Origin: Marinobacter arenosus
GTDB lineage: Bacteria > Pseudomonadota > Gammaproteobacteria > Pseudomonadales > Oleiphilaceae
Assembly: GCF_019264345.1 (NCBI RefSeq)
Contig: NZ_JAHVAO010000002.1
Span: forward strand, 1 to 64,000
Direction of reading: 5' to 3'
DNA: 64,000 nt
Shown: piece by piece, positions 50,906 through 59,178 of the stretch
Layout: each line of letters starts with the position of its first letter
How positions within the stretch are numbered: the first letter of the stretch is position 1
Position numbers and translations under genes: made by a program
The notes under the pieces: model-generated
What the model was told of the DNA's origin: nothing
Seen by the model: only the letters and a program-made list of their open reading frames with translations
Database searches by the model: none

Positions 50906-51694
50906 ATGACCTTTGATCAGTTGTTGTCGTCGGTCCGGTCCGGCGAAGAACTTGTAATTCCTGCCAGTTGGGGCCAGGGGCGAGCCAGTTTTGGCGGTCT
51001 GGTTGCCGCGCTCATGTTTGATCGCATGGAACAGCTGGTGAGTCCGGGGCGGGCCATGCGATCAATGCAGGTGTCGTTCGTTGGCCCTGTTGAACCCGGG
51101 GTGCCGGCCACCTTCCACGCCGAGATCCTGCGTGAGGGCAAGGCGGTGAGTCAGGTCCAGGGACGTATTGTGCAGAACGGCGAGCCACGTCTGGTGTGCC
51201 TGGCCAGCTTTGGCGGAGACCGGGAGTCCGCGGTTCAGGTTGACCCGCTGCCGGCCCCCGAGGCGCAGCCGGTCGACCAGTGCCAGGCGTTACCCTATAT
51301 CCCGGGTGCCACCCCCGAGTTCACCCAGCACATCGAGATGCGCTGGTCCTTCGGGCATATGCCTTTCTCCGGCAAAGGCGGTCGGGAAATGGGGGGCTGG
51401 ATGCAGTTTCGCGAGACGCCCGAAACCTTTTCCGACGCCCACATCGTGGCGCTTGTGGACGCCTGGCCTCCGGCGCTCCTGCCGCACCTGAGTGATCGGG
51501 TACCGGCCAGCTCACTCAGCTGGGCGCTGGACATCGTCCACCCTCGTCCGACCCTGACGCCCGGCGACTGGCTGCTGTACAAGGCGAGCATCGATCAGGC
51601 AGGCGCCGGTTACGGCCACACTCAGGCTGGGATCTGGACAGCCAAGGGTGAACTGGTGGCGCTCAGTCGCCAGACTGTGACGGTATTTGGCTGA
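50906..51694 (+). CDS. Acyl-CoA thioesterase, TesB-like double-hotdog fold
   Basis: 262 residues. Two hotdog domains in tandem: the N-terminal one includes SFGGLVAALMFDRMEQLV and MRSMQVSFVGPVEPG, the C-terminal one includes ASSLSWALDIVHPRPTLTPGDWLLYKA and GAGYGHTQAGIWTAKGELVALSRQT. The final part is the typical end of TesB-type thioesterases, which hydrolyse acyl-CoA to free fatty acid. The chain length preferred cannot be told. It stands alone, convergent with the dehalogenase gene. Confidence 0.85.
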   Translation: MTFDQLLSSVRSGEELVIPASWGQGRASFGGLVAALMFDRMEQLVSPGRAMRSMQVSFVGPVEPGVPATFHAEILREGKAVSQVQGRIVQNGEPRLVCLASFGGDRESAVQVDPLPAPEAQPVDQCQALPYIPGATPEFTQHIEMRWSFGHMPFSGKGGREMGGWMQFRETPETFSDAHIVALVDAWPPALLPHLSDRVPASSLSWALDIVHPRPTLTPGDWLLYKASIDQAGAGYGHTQAGIWTAKGELVALSRQTVTVFG

Positions 51695-51700
51695 TCCAGA

Positions 51701-51736
51701 GTCGGGAATGGGGCGGCTCAGGCCGCCATTTCCGAC
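51701..51736. terminator. Strong hairpin between thioesterase and dehalogenase genes
   Basis: A 15-bp stem (with a 2-nt bulge and one G-T pair) joins GTCGGGAATGGGGCGGC and GCCGCCATTTCCGAC around a TCAG loop. The right arm codes for the end of the dehalogenase gene and the loop holds its stop codon. There is no T run. Confidence 0.55.
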
Positions 51737-52617
51737 TTCAGGGCGTCTACGATGATGCGGGCGAAATCTTCCGGGGAGTCTTCCTGCAGGAAGTGCCCGC
51801 CCCTCAGCGTGATGTGCGGTTGGCCATGGGCTCCGGGAATGCGGCGCTGCATGTAGCGGTCTCCGCCCCGGGTAATCGGATCGCCATTGCTGAAGCAGGT
51901 GATGAAAGGCTTGCGCCACTTTTCCAGCACTCTCCAGGCTTCCTTGTTGGCTTCACCGGACGGATCATCGCCGGATACCGGGACCAGTTTCGGAAATGCC
52001 CGGGCACCTGCCTTGTAGTCCGCGGTTGGGAAGGGGGCTTCGTAAGCGGCCAGTTCCGCCTTCGAGAGGGTGCGTTCGGTGCCCAGTTGGACAATACGGC
52101 CAATCGGGAACCAGGGGCTGTGGCTGGCAAAGGCCTTCCACAGCGTAAACACCGTTGGAACGCGATCCTCGCCGGTCGGCAGCATGCCATTACCGACGAT
52201 GATTCGACGGAAGCGATGCGGGTGTTCCGCCGCCAGCCTCAAACCCAGCAGCGATCCCCAGTTCTGGCAAACCAGGGTGATGTCCGTGAGGTCCAGGGTT
52301 TCCAGCCAGTTTGTCAGCCATTCCATGTGGCGGTCGTAGCTGTAGTCCTCGATGGCTGCGGGCTTGTCGGATTTTCCAAAGCCAATCAGATCCGGTGCCA
52401 GGACTCTGTGCCCGGCGGCGGCCACGTGCGGAATCATGTGCCGGTACAGGTAGGACCAGGAGGGTTCTCCATGCAGCATGAGAACCGGTGACGCGCTGTC
52501 CGGACCCTCGTCTACATAGTGCATCCGCAGGTTGGGTGCGACATCAAGATAATGCGGAGCAAAAGGGTAATCCGGAAGACCTGCGAAGCGGGCTTCATCG
52601 GTTCTCAGAATACGCAT
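51718..52617 (-). CDS. Haloalkane dehalogenase family hydrolase with Asn at the nucleophile position
   Basis: 299-residue alpha/beta hydrolase. The first HLD motif is LMLHGEPSWSYLYRHMIP. The nucleophile elbow, normally CQDWGS, reads CQNWGS: the codon at 52261-52263 is AAC, giving Asn119. The other triad members look intact: Asp246 (SNGDPITRGGD) and His275 (RGGHFLQED), as is Trp120 of the halide site. The start at 52617 gives the typical MRILRTDEARF. Known HLDs need Asp there to form the ester intermediate. Activity of this protein is uncertain. Confidence 0.85.
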   Translation of the reverse strand: MRILRTDEARFAGLPDYPFAPHYLDVAPNLRMHYVDEGPDSASPVLMLHGEPSWSYLYRHMIPHVAAAGHRVLAPDLIGFGKSDKPAAIEDYSYDRHMEWLTNWLETLDLTDITLVCQNWGSLLGLRLAAEHPHRFRRIIVGNGMLPTGEDRVPTVFTLWKAFASHSPWFPIGRIVQLGTERTLSKAELAAYEAPFPTADYKAGARAFPKLVPVSGDDPSGEANKEAWRVLEKWRKPFITCFSNGDPITRGGDRYMQRRIPGAHGQPHITLRGGHFLQEDSPEDFARIIVDALKSEMAA

Positions 52618-52763
52618 GCCATCGACTGTCCTGACTGATTGGTTGCGTGATTGTCGAAGGCTTCCGGCGGGGGAAGCCCAGTAAGACAATCGTCGACAAA
52701 CAGGATAAAGCAGATGGAAATTTTGTGTGTTTGAGTTGCGTAACAGTGCGTTGCCGCTTTGAA

Positions 52764-53018
52764 TCAGGACGCCATTCCGAACAGTTGTTCCGAATCGTCG
52801 ATGCTGGCCATGGCCGCATCGCAGCAGTTTACGGCGCCGCAGTCATCGGCCGAACACAGGCCGACGGTCATGCATTCGACGTCCCGGATATGATTGCCTT
52901 CGTTCCGGAAAATCCGGGCGCGAGACAGGATCGAGCGACAGTGACCACAGAGTAGGGTCGGGACGGCACTGCCTTCAGCAACCAGGGCAGTGTAGATTTG
53001 TTGATCGTTCTTGCTCAT
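52764..53018 (-). CDS. Small cysteine-rich protein of unknown function
   Basis: 84 residues with seven cysteines at 24, 27, 49, 55, 60, 65 and 66, the first pair as CGHC and the last as CC. This suggests metal or Fe-S binding, or a zinc ribbon. No signal peptide or membrane helix. The start is very well supported: AGGAGGATAAAC precedes ATG at 53018. I do not recognise the family. It is encoded near another unknown gene (53090-53434) on the same strand. Confidence 0.75.
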   Translation of the reverse strand: MSKNDQQIYTALVAEGSAVPTLLCGHCRSILSRARIFRNEGNHIRDVECMTVGLCSADDCGAVNCCDAAMASIDDSEQLFGMAS

Positions 53019-53089
53019 GTTTATCCTCCTGATAAAGTCCAACCTAGGGATGGAGTGTGACAAATTAAAGTCTCCAGCCCCATTACGCC

Positions 53090-53434
53090 TTAGTTATCCG
53101 GATCGACCACCGGTCGACGGTTGGAACGCTTGTCTTCCCAATCAAGCTCCTTCGGATCATACCAGCCTATGCCATTCAGGACCTTTTCGCGAGTTGTCGG
53201 AGAGAGGGTTGGCCACAATTCCTGAAAATCGTCCAGGCCAAGCTCCCGCTGCCGCAGCTGTTTGCTTTGCAGGCGGTTAATGGTACGCGGGAGCTGAAGG
53301 GCCTCACCCAATTGACCCGGAACCAAAACCTCCTGCCCCAACACCTTGCGGCGATGGGTGCGGGCAGCCAGCACCCGACGCAACTCAATGGCGGCTTCGA
53401 GGGCGGTTTCCGGAGTAAACGTTTCCAATTCCAA
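53090..53434 (-). CDS. Hypothetical protein (114 residues)
   Basis: Polar, helical-looking protein; residues about 20-30 are rich in Arg, and the C terminus ends in an Asp/Arg/Pro-rich tail (KRSNRRPVVDPDN). WYDPKELDWEDKR near the end could bind a partner. The start codon is TTG at 53434 with ACAGG eight bases before it; the only other in-frame option is weaker. No family recognised. It is 71 nt upstream of the Cys-rich gene on the same strand, so the two may be cotranscribed. Confidence 0.6.
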   Translation of the reverse strand: MELETFTPETALEAAIELRRVLAARTHRRKVLGQEVLVPGQLGEALQLPRTINRLQSKQLRQRELGLDDFQELWPTLSPTTREKVLNGIGWYDPKELDWEDKRSNRRPVVDPDN

Positions 53435-53518
53435 CAGCGCGACCTGTTTAATAGCTGATCAACAACCGTCCACTATAACCTGAAGCAGGCTACAGTGGCC
53501 ATGTTGCCGTGATAGGCT

Positions 53519-53551
53519 AGCCCTGTTCTGCGGCTGAGGCCGTACAGGGCT
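53519..53551 (+). other. Hairpin upstream of the AI-2E permease gene
   Basis: AGCCCTGT and ACAGGGCT (8 bp) enclose a second stem CGGC-TGAG-GCCG. It lies between the start of the hypothetical gene on the minus strand and the permease. Possibly leader structure or an operator; function unknown. Confidence 0.35.
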
Positions 53552-53586
53552 GTCTTTGCTCTCACTTGTCAGGAAAAACCACAACT

Positions 53587-54678
53587 ATGTACGCAAAACT
53601 GGAAACACGGACCTTTCTCGCGATGTTGGTGGGGGTTTCCCTGGCCTTTGTCTGGCTGATGAAACCGTTTTTCGGCCCCATCTTCTGGGCCGTGGCCATT
53701 GCCTTGATCTTCCATCCAGTGCAGCAGCTATTGGTCCGAAAGCTCGGGGAACGGCCCAACATTAATGCGTTGATAACGTTGGTTATCTGCATGGTGATCG
53801 TCGTGATTCCGGTGCTGGTGCTGATAACCTCGCTGATTGCAGAAGGCGTCGGTCTTTACCAACAGATCCAGGCCGGCGAGATACGACCGGGCGAGTACAT
53901 TGATCAGGTCAACAAGTCGTTTCCCGCCATCCAGTCGTTTTTGGCTCAATTCGACATCAACTTTGCCGAGATCCGCGATCGGGCAGTGAGCATTTTCGTC
54001 GGAGGCAGCCAGTTCCTCGCCAAACAGGCGCTCGGGGTGGGGCAGAATACCTTTCAGTTTTTCCTGGGCCTGGCCCTGATGGTCTATCTGGCGTTTTTCC
54101 TGTTACGCGACGGTACCAAACTCGTGGAACTGATGATTCGTGCGCTGCCGCTGGGTGATGAGCGTGAGCGACTGCTGTTTGCCAAGTTTGCCGAGGTGAC
54201 CCGGGCGACGGTGAAAGGGAATCTGCTGATCGCCATCATTCAGGGAGCCCTGGGGGGGCTCATTTTCTGGCTCCTCGGGATCAACGGTGCGCTGCTGTGG
54301 GGTGTGGTCATGGCCATCGTGTCGCTGTTGCCCGCCGTGGGAGCCGCGCTGGTCTGGGTGCCCGCCGCCATCTACCTGGCGGCCATCGGTGACGTGGTTG
54401 AGGCCGTCATCCTGACGGTCTTTGGCGTTGTGGTGATTGGCCTTGCGGACAACTTGCTGCGCCCGGTCCTGGTGGGTCGGGACACCAAACTGCCTGACTA
54501 CATCGTGCTCCTGTCCACCCTGGGCGGGATTGTTATGTTCGGAATCAATGGCTTTGTGATGGGCCCCCTGGTGGCAGCCCTGTTCATGGCGTTCTGGGGG
54601 ATCTTCATCCGCGAGTTCGGGGAGGGCGCAGGGCGGGTGGACCAGGTCGGTTCCGGCGCCGCGCAGCGCGACGAATGA
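53587..54678 (+). CDS. AI-2E family transporter (permease)
   Basis: 363 residues, about eight membrane helices in the family's usual arrangement: a pair of helices near the N terminus (FLAMLVGVSLAFVWLMKPFFGPIFWAVAIALIF), a soluble periplasmic loop, and a C-terminal bundle with VVIGLADNLLRPVLVGRDTKLPDYIVLLSTLGG, the most conserved segment. Despite the family name, many members are not quorum-signal exporters; some are Na+/H+ antiporters. Start ATG at 53587. Substrate unknown. Confidence 0.85.
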   Translation: MYAKLETRTFLAMLVGVSLAFVWLMKPFFGPIFWAVAIALIFHPVQQLLVRKLGERPNINALITLVICMVIVVIPVLVLITSLIAEGVGLYQQIQAGEIRPGEYIDQVNKSFPAIQSFLAQFDINFAEIRDRAVSIFVGGSQFLAKQALGVGQNTFQFFLGLALMVYLAFFLLRDGTKLVELMIRALPLGDERERLLFAKFAEVTRATVKGNLLIAIIQGALGGLIFWLLGINGALLWGVVMAIVSLLPAVGAALVWVPAAIYLAAIGDVVEAVILTVFGVVVIGLADNLLRPVLVGRDTKLPDYIVLLSTLGGIVMFGINGFVMGPLVAALFMAFWGIFIREFGEGAGRVDQVGSGAAQRDE

Positions 54679-54808
54679 GTGGGTGAGGTTACATGTCGCG
54701 AAAGTATGATAGGATTTTCATTGTTTGCCCCAGCCTGTGGAGATAGGCACCACAAAACAATAAAGAAACGGGTATCGGCAAGATATCAGGAGTATGCAGG
54801 TGAGTACC

Positions 54809-55216
54809 ATGAGAAACGCGACCAACCATCTGGGCCGTCTGGCGATTGCGGCCGGCACAGCGGCTTTGCTTGGGCTGGCGCCCGCGGCCTATGCGGATGA
54901 AACCGTTGCCCTCAAAAACGCGCTCTACGGAGCAGGGTACAACATCACAAACGTCAGTTCGCAGATGGACGATGCCACCCGCGCGGCACTGACCAAGTTT
55001 CAGAAGGAAAATGGCCTTCAGGCGACGGGAATGCTCGACGACGAGACGAAGAAGGCGCTGGGAATGATCTCGGTCCAGGTGGCTGCGGCGTCAACGGCAC
55101 CGGCCCAGAACAGCAGCGCGCCTGCCGAAGCTGAGTCTGCGGCACCCGAGCAGACCGAAAGCACCGACGAGGGTGCGATCGAGGAAGACGACGACGGTGG
55201 CTGGTCACTGTGGTAA
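54809..55216 (+). CDS. Periplasmic peptidoglycan-binding-domain protein
   Basis: 135 residues with a Sec signal peptide (about 1-27, ending AAYA before DETV), then one PG-binding-1 domain (about 28-85) containing LTKFQKENGLQATGMLDDETKKAL. A Ser/Ala/Gln/Glu-rich linker leads to an acidic tail (EEDDDGGWSLW). No catalytic domain. ATG 54809 is preceded by AGGTGAG; ATG 54794 would have a badly placed site. Likely anchored to peptidoglycan; role unknown. Confidence 0.8.
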   Translation: MRNATNHLGRLAIAAGTAALLGLAPAAYADETVALKNALYGAGYNITNVSSQMDDATRAALTKFQKENGLQATGMLDDETKKALGMISVQVAAASTAPAQNSSAPAEAESAAPEQTESTDEGAIEEDDDGGWSLW

Positions 55217-55227
55217 ACCGGCCCTGA

Positions 55228-55268
55228 CAAAAAAAGCCCGCCAGGCAACCTGGGCGGGCTTTTTTTGT
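55228..55268. terminator. Bidirectional terminator between the PG-binding protein gene and ilvD
   Basis: An A7 run, AGCCCGCCAGG, CAA, CCTGGGCGGGCT (one extra G) and a T7 run. It fits both convergent transcripts. Confidence 0.9.
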
Positions 55269-55282
55269 GGGCGGGTGAAGGG

Positions 55283-57118
55283 TCAGTCGAGCTTGCTAAG
55301 ATCCCTTACCGCGCCCTTGTCCGCGCTGGTGGCCAGCAGGGCATAGGCTTTCAGGGCCGCCGACACCTTCCGGTCCCGGGCCAGCTCGGGTTTCCAACCC
55401 CGGGCATCACGAGCTTCCCGGCGACGATCCAGTTCGTGCTGATCCAGTTCGACATTGATTGTGCGATTCGGAATGTCGATGCGGATACGATCGCCATTCT
55501 CGATCAGGCCGATGGCTCCTCCCGCTGCGGCCTCAGGTGAGGCATGGCCAATCGACAGGCCGGATGTGCCCCCGGAAAAACGACCATCGGTGAGCAGCGC
55601 GCAGTCCTTGCCCAGCCCCTTGGATTTCAGATAGCTGGTGGGGTAGAGCATTTCCTGCATGCCGGGTCCGCCCCGGGGACCTTCGTAACGGATGATGACC
55701 ACCTCACCCGGCTTGACCTCGTCGCTCAGGATACCGGCGACGGCGGAGTCCTGGCTTTCGAAAACCCGGGCCGTCCCCTCGAACACGTAGATGCTTTCAT
55801 CGACCCCCGCGGTTTTCACGACGCAGCCATCCTGCGCGATGTTGCCGTAGAGCACCGCCAGTCCGCCTTCGGATGAATACGCGTTCTCGACCGAACGGAT
55901 GCAGCCGGTCTCGCGGTCACCGTCGAGGGTTGGCCAGCGAGTGTTTTGACTGAACGCCGTCTGGGTCGGGATACCGGCGGGCCCTGCCTTGTAGAATTCA
56001 ACGACCTCGCTGGGCGGCGAACGCATGATGTCCCAGGTTTCGAGCGCTTCCTTCATCGTCTTGCTGTGAACGGTGGGCAGCTCTGTGTTGATCAGTCCGC
56101 CGCGCTCCAGTTCCCCGAGAATACCCATGATGCCGCCGGCCCGATGCACGTCTTCCATGTGGTACTTGGGCGAGTTGGGGGCGACCTTGCACAACTGGGG
56201 CACCCTGCGCGACAACTGGTCGATTTCGTTCAGGGTAAACGGAACGCCGCCTTCCTGGGCCGCGGCCAGCAGGTGCAGGATGGTGTTGGTGGAGCCACCC
56301 ATCGCGATGTCCATTACCATGGCATTTTCAAAGGCGGCCATGGACGCGATGCTCAGTGGCAGAACACTGGCGTCCTCATCCTCGTAATAGCGCCGGGCAT
56401 TCTCCACAATCTGACGACCTGCCTTCAGGAACAGTTGCTCGCGATCGGCGTGGGTGGCCAGCAGGGAGCCGTTGCCGGGAAGGGCTAGACCGATGGCTTC
56501 GGTCAGGCAGTTCATGGAGTTGGCGGTAAACATGCCGGAACAGGAGCCGCAGGTCGGGCAGGCACTGCGCTCGTACTCGGCCACAGTTTCGTCATCGGCG
56601 TTGGGGTCGGCGGCAATAACCATGGCGTCGACCAGGTCGAGCTTGTGCTCGGACAGCTTGGTTTTGCCGGCTTCCATCGGGCCGCCGGAAACGAAAATGG
56701 TGGGGATGTTCAGACGCATGGCGGCCATGAGCATGCCCGGCGTGATCTTGTCGCAGTTGGAAATGCAGACCAGGGCATCGGCACAGTGGGCGTTGACCAT
56801 GTATTCGACGGAGTCGGCGATGATTTCCCGGGACGGCAGCGAATAGAGCATGCCGTCGTGACCCATGGCAATCCCATCGTCCACGGCGATGGTGTTGAAT
56901 TCCTTGGCGACGCCACCGGCTGCCTCGATTTCACGGCAGACGAGCTGCCCCAGATCTTTCAGGTGGACGTGACCGGGTACAAACTGGGTAAAGGAATTGG
57001 CGACCGCAATGATCGGCTTGCCGAAATCCTCGTTTTTCATACCGGTGGCGCGCCAGAGGGCGCGGGCGCCGGCCATATTGCGGCCAGCGGTGGAAGTCCG
57101 CGAACGATACTGAGGCAT
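55283..57118 (-). CDS. ilvD: Dihydroxy-acid dehydratase
   Basis: 611 residues (E. coli 616). Fe-S enzyme of valine, leucine and isoleucine synthesis, converting dihydroxyacids to 2-keto acids that feed LeuA. Cluster ligands are in [11 protein letters not shown] and [13 protein letters not shown]. The N-terminal [21 protein letters not shown] and the [16 protein letters not shown] near the C terminus are signatures. It is divergent from the HDOD gene. Confidence 0.96.
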   Translation of the reverse strand: MPQYRSRTSTAGRNMAGARALWRATGMKNEDFGKPIIAVANSFTQFVPGHVHLKDLGQLVCREIEAAGGVAKEFNTIAVDDGIAMGHDGMLYSLPSREIIADSVEYMVNAHCADALVCISNCDKITPGMLMAAMRLNIPTIFVSGGPMEAGKTKLSEHKLDLVDAMVIAADPNADDETVAEYERSACPTCGSCSGMFTANSMNCLTEAIGLALPGNGSLLATHADREQLFLKAGRQIVENARRYYEDEDASVLPLSIASMAAFENAMVMDIAMGGSTNTILHLLAAAQEGGVPFTLNEIDQLSRRVPQLCKVAPNSPKYHMEDVHRAGGIMGILGELERGGLINTELPTVHSKTMKEALETWDIMRSPPSEVVEFYKAGPAGIPTQTAFSQNTRWPTLDGDRETGCIRSVENAYSSEGGLAVLYGNIAQDGCVVKTAGVDESIYVFEGTARVFESQDSAVAGILSDEVKPGEVVIIRYEGPRGGPGMQEMLYPTSYLKSKGLGKDCALLTDGRFSGGTSGLSIGHASPEAAAGGAIGLIENGDRIRIDIPNRTINVELDQHELDRRREARDARGWKPELARDRKVSAALKAYALLATSADKGAVRDLSKLD

Positions 57119-57291
57119 GATGTTCTGTTCTCTCTGTTATTACCTGATGGTGGTGTCGGGTTGGCTTTGATCGACCTCAAAGGATACCAGATTAGACTCC
57201 TATCGCATGGTTGTTTTAGCGGACCGTGTTTACAATACATAACAGGGAGCACAAATCGTCTCTGGATTTGCCTCACACAAGGAGTTTGCCT

Positions 57292-58548
57292 ATGGCTGGC
57301 CGGGACAGCCTGCCACTTCGCCGCCTCAAAGAATTTCAGCCGTTAAACCGGCTCAGTGATGATCAACTGGTGCTGCTGGCGAGCCGCGCCGAGCGCCGGA
57401 CCTACGGTGCCGGCCAGCGCGTGGTGGAGCGTGGGGTCAGGGACGGGCTCGATTTCTTCCTGATCGCGGGCCTGGTCGAGCTCGAATCCATTGATGGTCG
57501 CAAGTCCCTGATCGAGGCTGAGACTGAAAAAGCGCTCAACCCCATTGCCAGGCTTCAGCCTCGAATGTACGAGGTAACGGCTGTGCGACCCTGCGAGTTC
57601 CTCGCGGTTGAGCAGGACATCCTGAACCAGTTGCTGCGATCGGCCCCGGTCGATCAGGTGGGCATGGAGTCGGGCGAAGGGTTTGGTGGCGGAGACGGCG
57701 AGGAGCATGAGCTCTTGATGGAGTTCTACTCCGAACTGCGCTCCAATCAGGTCAAGTTGCCCAGTGTTCCGGATGTGGCCTGGAAGGTTCGTCGGGCCGT
57801 GGATCGTGAGGATTCCACCGCCGAGCAGGTGGCCAGTGCCGTTTCCGCCGATCCGGCCATGGCGGTCAAACTGGTGCGGGCATGCAACAGTCCGCTATAC
57901 CGTGGTTTCAGTGACGTCCGCAACGTTCGAGAGGCGGTGGTTCGGCTGGGCATGCGAACCACCCGGCAGTTGGTGACGGTGTTCTCCATGCGGGAAGTGT
58001 TCAAGAGCCGACAGCCTGCGTTGCAGAAAGAGATGGAGAATCTGTGGCGTCACTCCCGGGAGGTGGCGGCGTTGTGCTGGGTGCTTGCGGATCATGCCAC
58101 CCGGCTGAACCCCGAGGAGGCTATGCTAGCCGGCCTGTTACACGATATTGGTGTCGTGCCGGTGCTGGTTCAGGCGGAGCACCACCCCAGTCTGTTCTCG
58201 GATCCGGACAACCTGCGCCACGCGATCCGAGAGCTTCGTGCGGACGTCGGTACGGCCGTACTGGAAAGCTGGGAGTTTCCGCCCTCGTTCGTCGAGGCGG
58301 TTCGTCACGCTGAGGAATGGCATCACGAATGCCGTGAATCCGAGCCGCAACTGACCGATGTGGTGATTGTGGCGCAATTGCATTCGATGATCGGTTCGCA
58401 CCAGAATGCCGAGTTGCCTCCGTTCGATCAGGTACCGGCCTATCGCCGGTTGGGAGAGCTGGAGCTGAACGCCTCGCGCAGCCTCCAGCTGTTGACCGAG
58501 GCTCGTGCCAGGGTTGACGACGTACAGCAGTTGCTTTCTATTCGATGA
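57292..58548 (+). CDS. HDOD domain signalling protein with N-terminal cNMP-binding-like domain
   Basis: 418 residues. N-terminal part (about 1-120) looks like a cyclic-nucleotide-binding beta barrel (RTYGAGQRVVERGVRDGLDFFLIAG). The HDOD domain (about 150-390) starts VKLPSVPDVAWKVRRAV and has VRACNSPLYRGFSDVRNVREAVVRLG; the HD pair is kept in LHDIGVVPV. HDOD proteins often scaffold signalling. AAGGAG eight bases before ATG 57292 supports this start. Partner unknown. Confidence 0.85.
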   Translation: MAGRDSLPLRRLKEFQPLNRLSDDQLVLLASRAERRTYGAGQRVVERGVRDGLDFFLIAGLVELESIDGRKSLIEAETEKALNPIARLQPRMYEVTAVRPCEFLAVEQDILNQLLRSAPVDQVGMESGEGFGGGDGEEHELLMEFYSELRSNQVKLPSVPDVAWKVRRAVDREDSTAEQVASAVSADPAMAVKLVRACNSPLYRGFSDVRNVREAVVRLGMRTTRQLVTVFSMREVFKSRQPALQKEMENLWRHSREVAALCWVLADHATRLNPEEAMLAGLLHDIGVVPVLVQAEHHPSLFSDPDNLRHAIRELRADVGTAVLESWEFPPSFVEAVRHAEEWHHECRESEPQLTDVVIVAQLHSMIGSHQNAELPPFDQVPAYRRLGELELNASRSLQLLTEARARVDDVQQLLSIR

Positions 58549-58599
58549 CCCGAAGGGTCTGATTTTTTTGGGGTTCGCCAAGCGGTGACTAGTGTTGAT

Positions 58600-59178
58600 A
58601 TGAATGTACCTCTCTTCCCCCTGAATTCCATCGTTCTCCCCCGGGGGAGGATACCCCTGCAGCTGTTTGAGCCGCGTTACATAGATATGCTCACCCGTTG
58701 CCTCAAGGAAGATCGCGGATTTGTCGTGGTCCTCTTGCGCGATGGCGCGGAAATAGGTCCGACCGCGTCGTTTTACGACATCGGCACCTACGTCCGGATC
58801 ATCGATTTTCAGCAGCTGGATAACGGCTTGCTTGGCATCACGGTGGAAGGGACGTCAAAAGTGACCGTGGTCCGCAGTTGGCAGCAGGAAGACGGGCTCA
58901 ACGTCGGCGATGTCGAGGTTCTGCTGGACGAGGCTGACAGAGAAGTGCCAGAACGGTTCAGTGAGCTGCCCTCGGTTCTCCGGGCACTGTTCAAGCACCC
59001 GGTGGTTCGTGACCTGGATATGGACGTGGACTACCGGGACGCCCGCCACGTGGGCTGGCGCCTGACGGAGCTGTTGCCCCTCGACAAGCAGGAAAAGCAG
59101 CGGCTGGTTGAACTCCAGGATCCGCTGGAACGGCTCAGCCGGTTGCAGGAACTGCTGGAAGCCCTGGAAGAAGGCTAG
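58600..59178 (+). CDS. LON peptidase substrate-binding domain protein
   Basis: 192 residues matching the N-terminal domain of Lon protease alone (MNVPLFPLNSIVLPRGRIPLQLFEPRYIDML). There is no ATPase or protease part, so it is the stand-alone LON-domain family, whose role is not well known. The GTG at 58585 gives five more residues and is a valid alternative. It ends with TAG in a CTAG shared with the convergent DedA-PAP2 gene. Confidence 0.85.
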   Translation: MNVPLFPLNSIVLPRGRIPLQLFEPRYIDMLTRCLKEDRGFVVVLLRDGAEIGPTASFYDIGTYVRIIDFQQLDNGLLGITVEGTSKVTVVRSWQQEDGLNVGDVEVLLDEADREVPERFSELPSVLRALFKHPVVRDLDMDVDYRDARHVGWRLTELLPLDKQEKQRLVELQDPLERLSRLQELLEALEEG

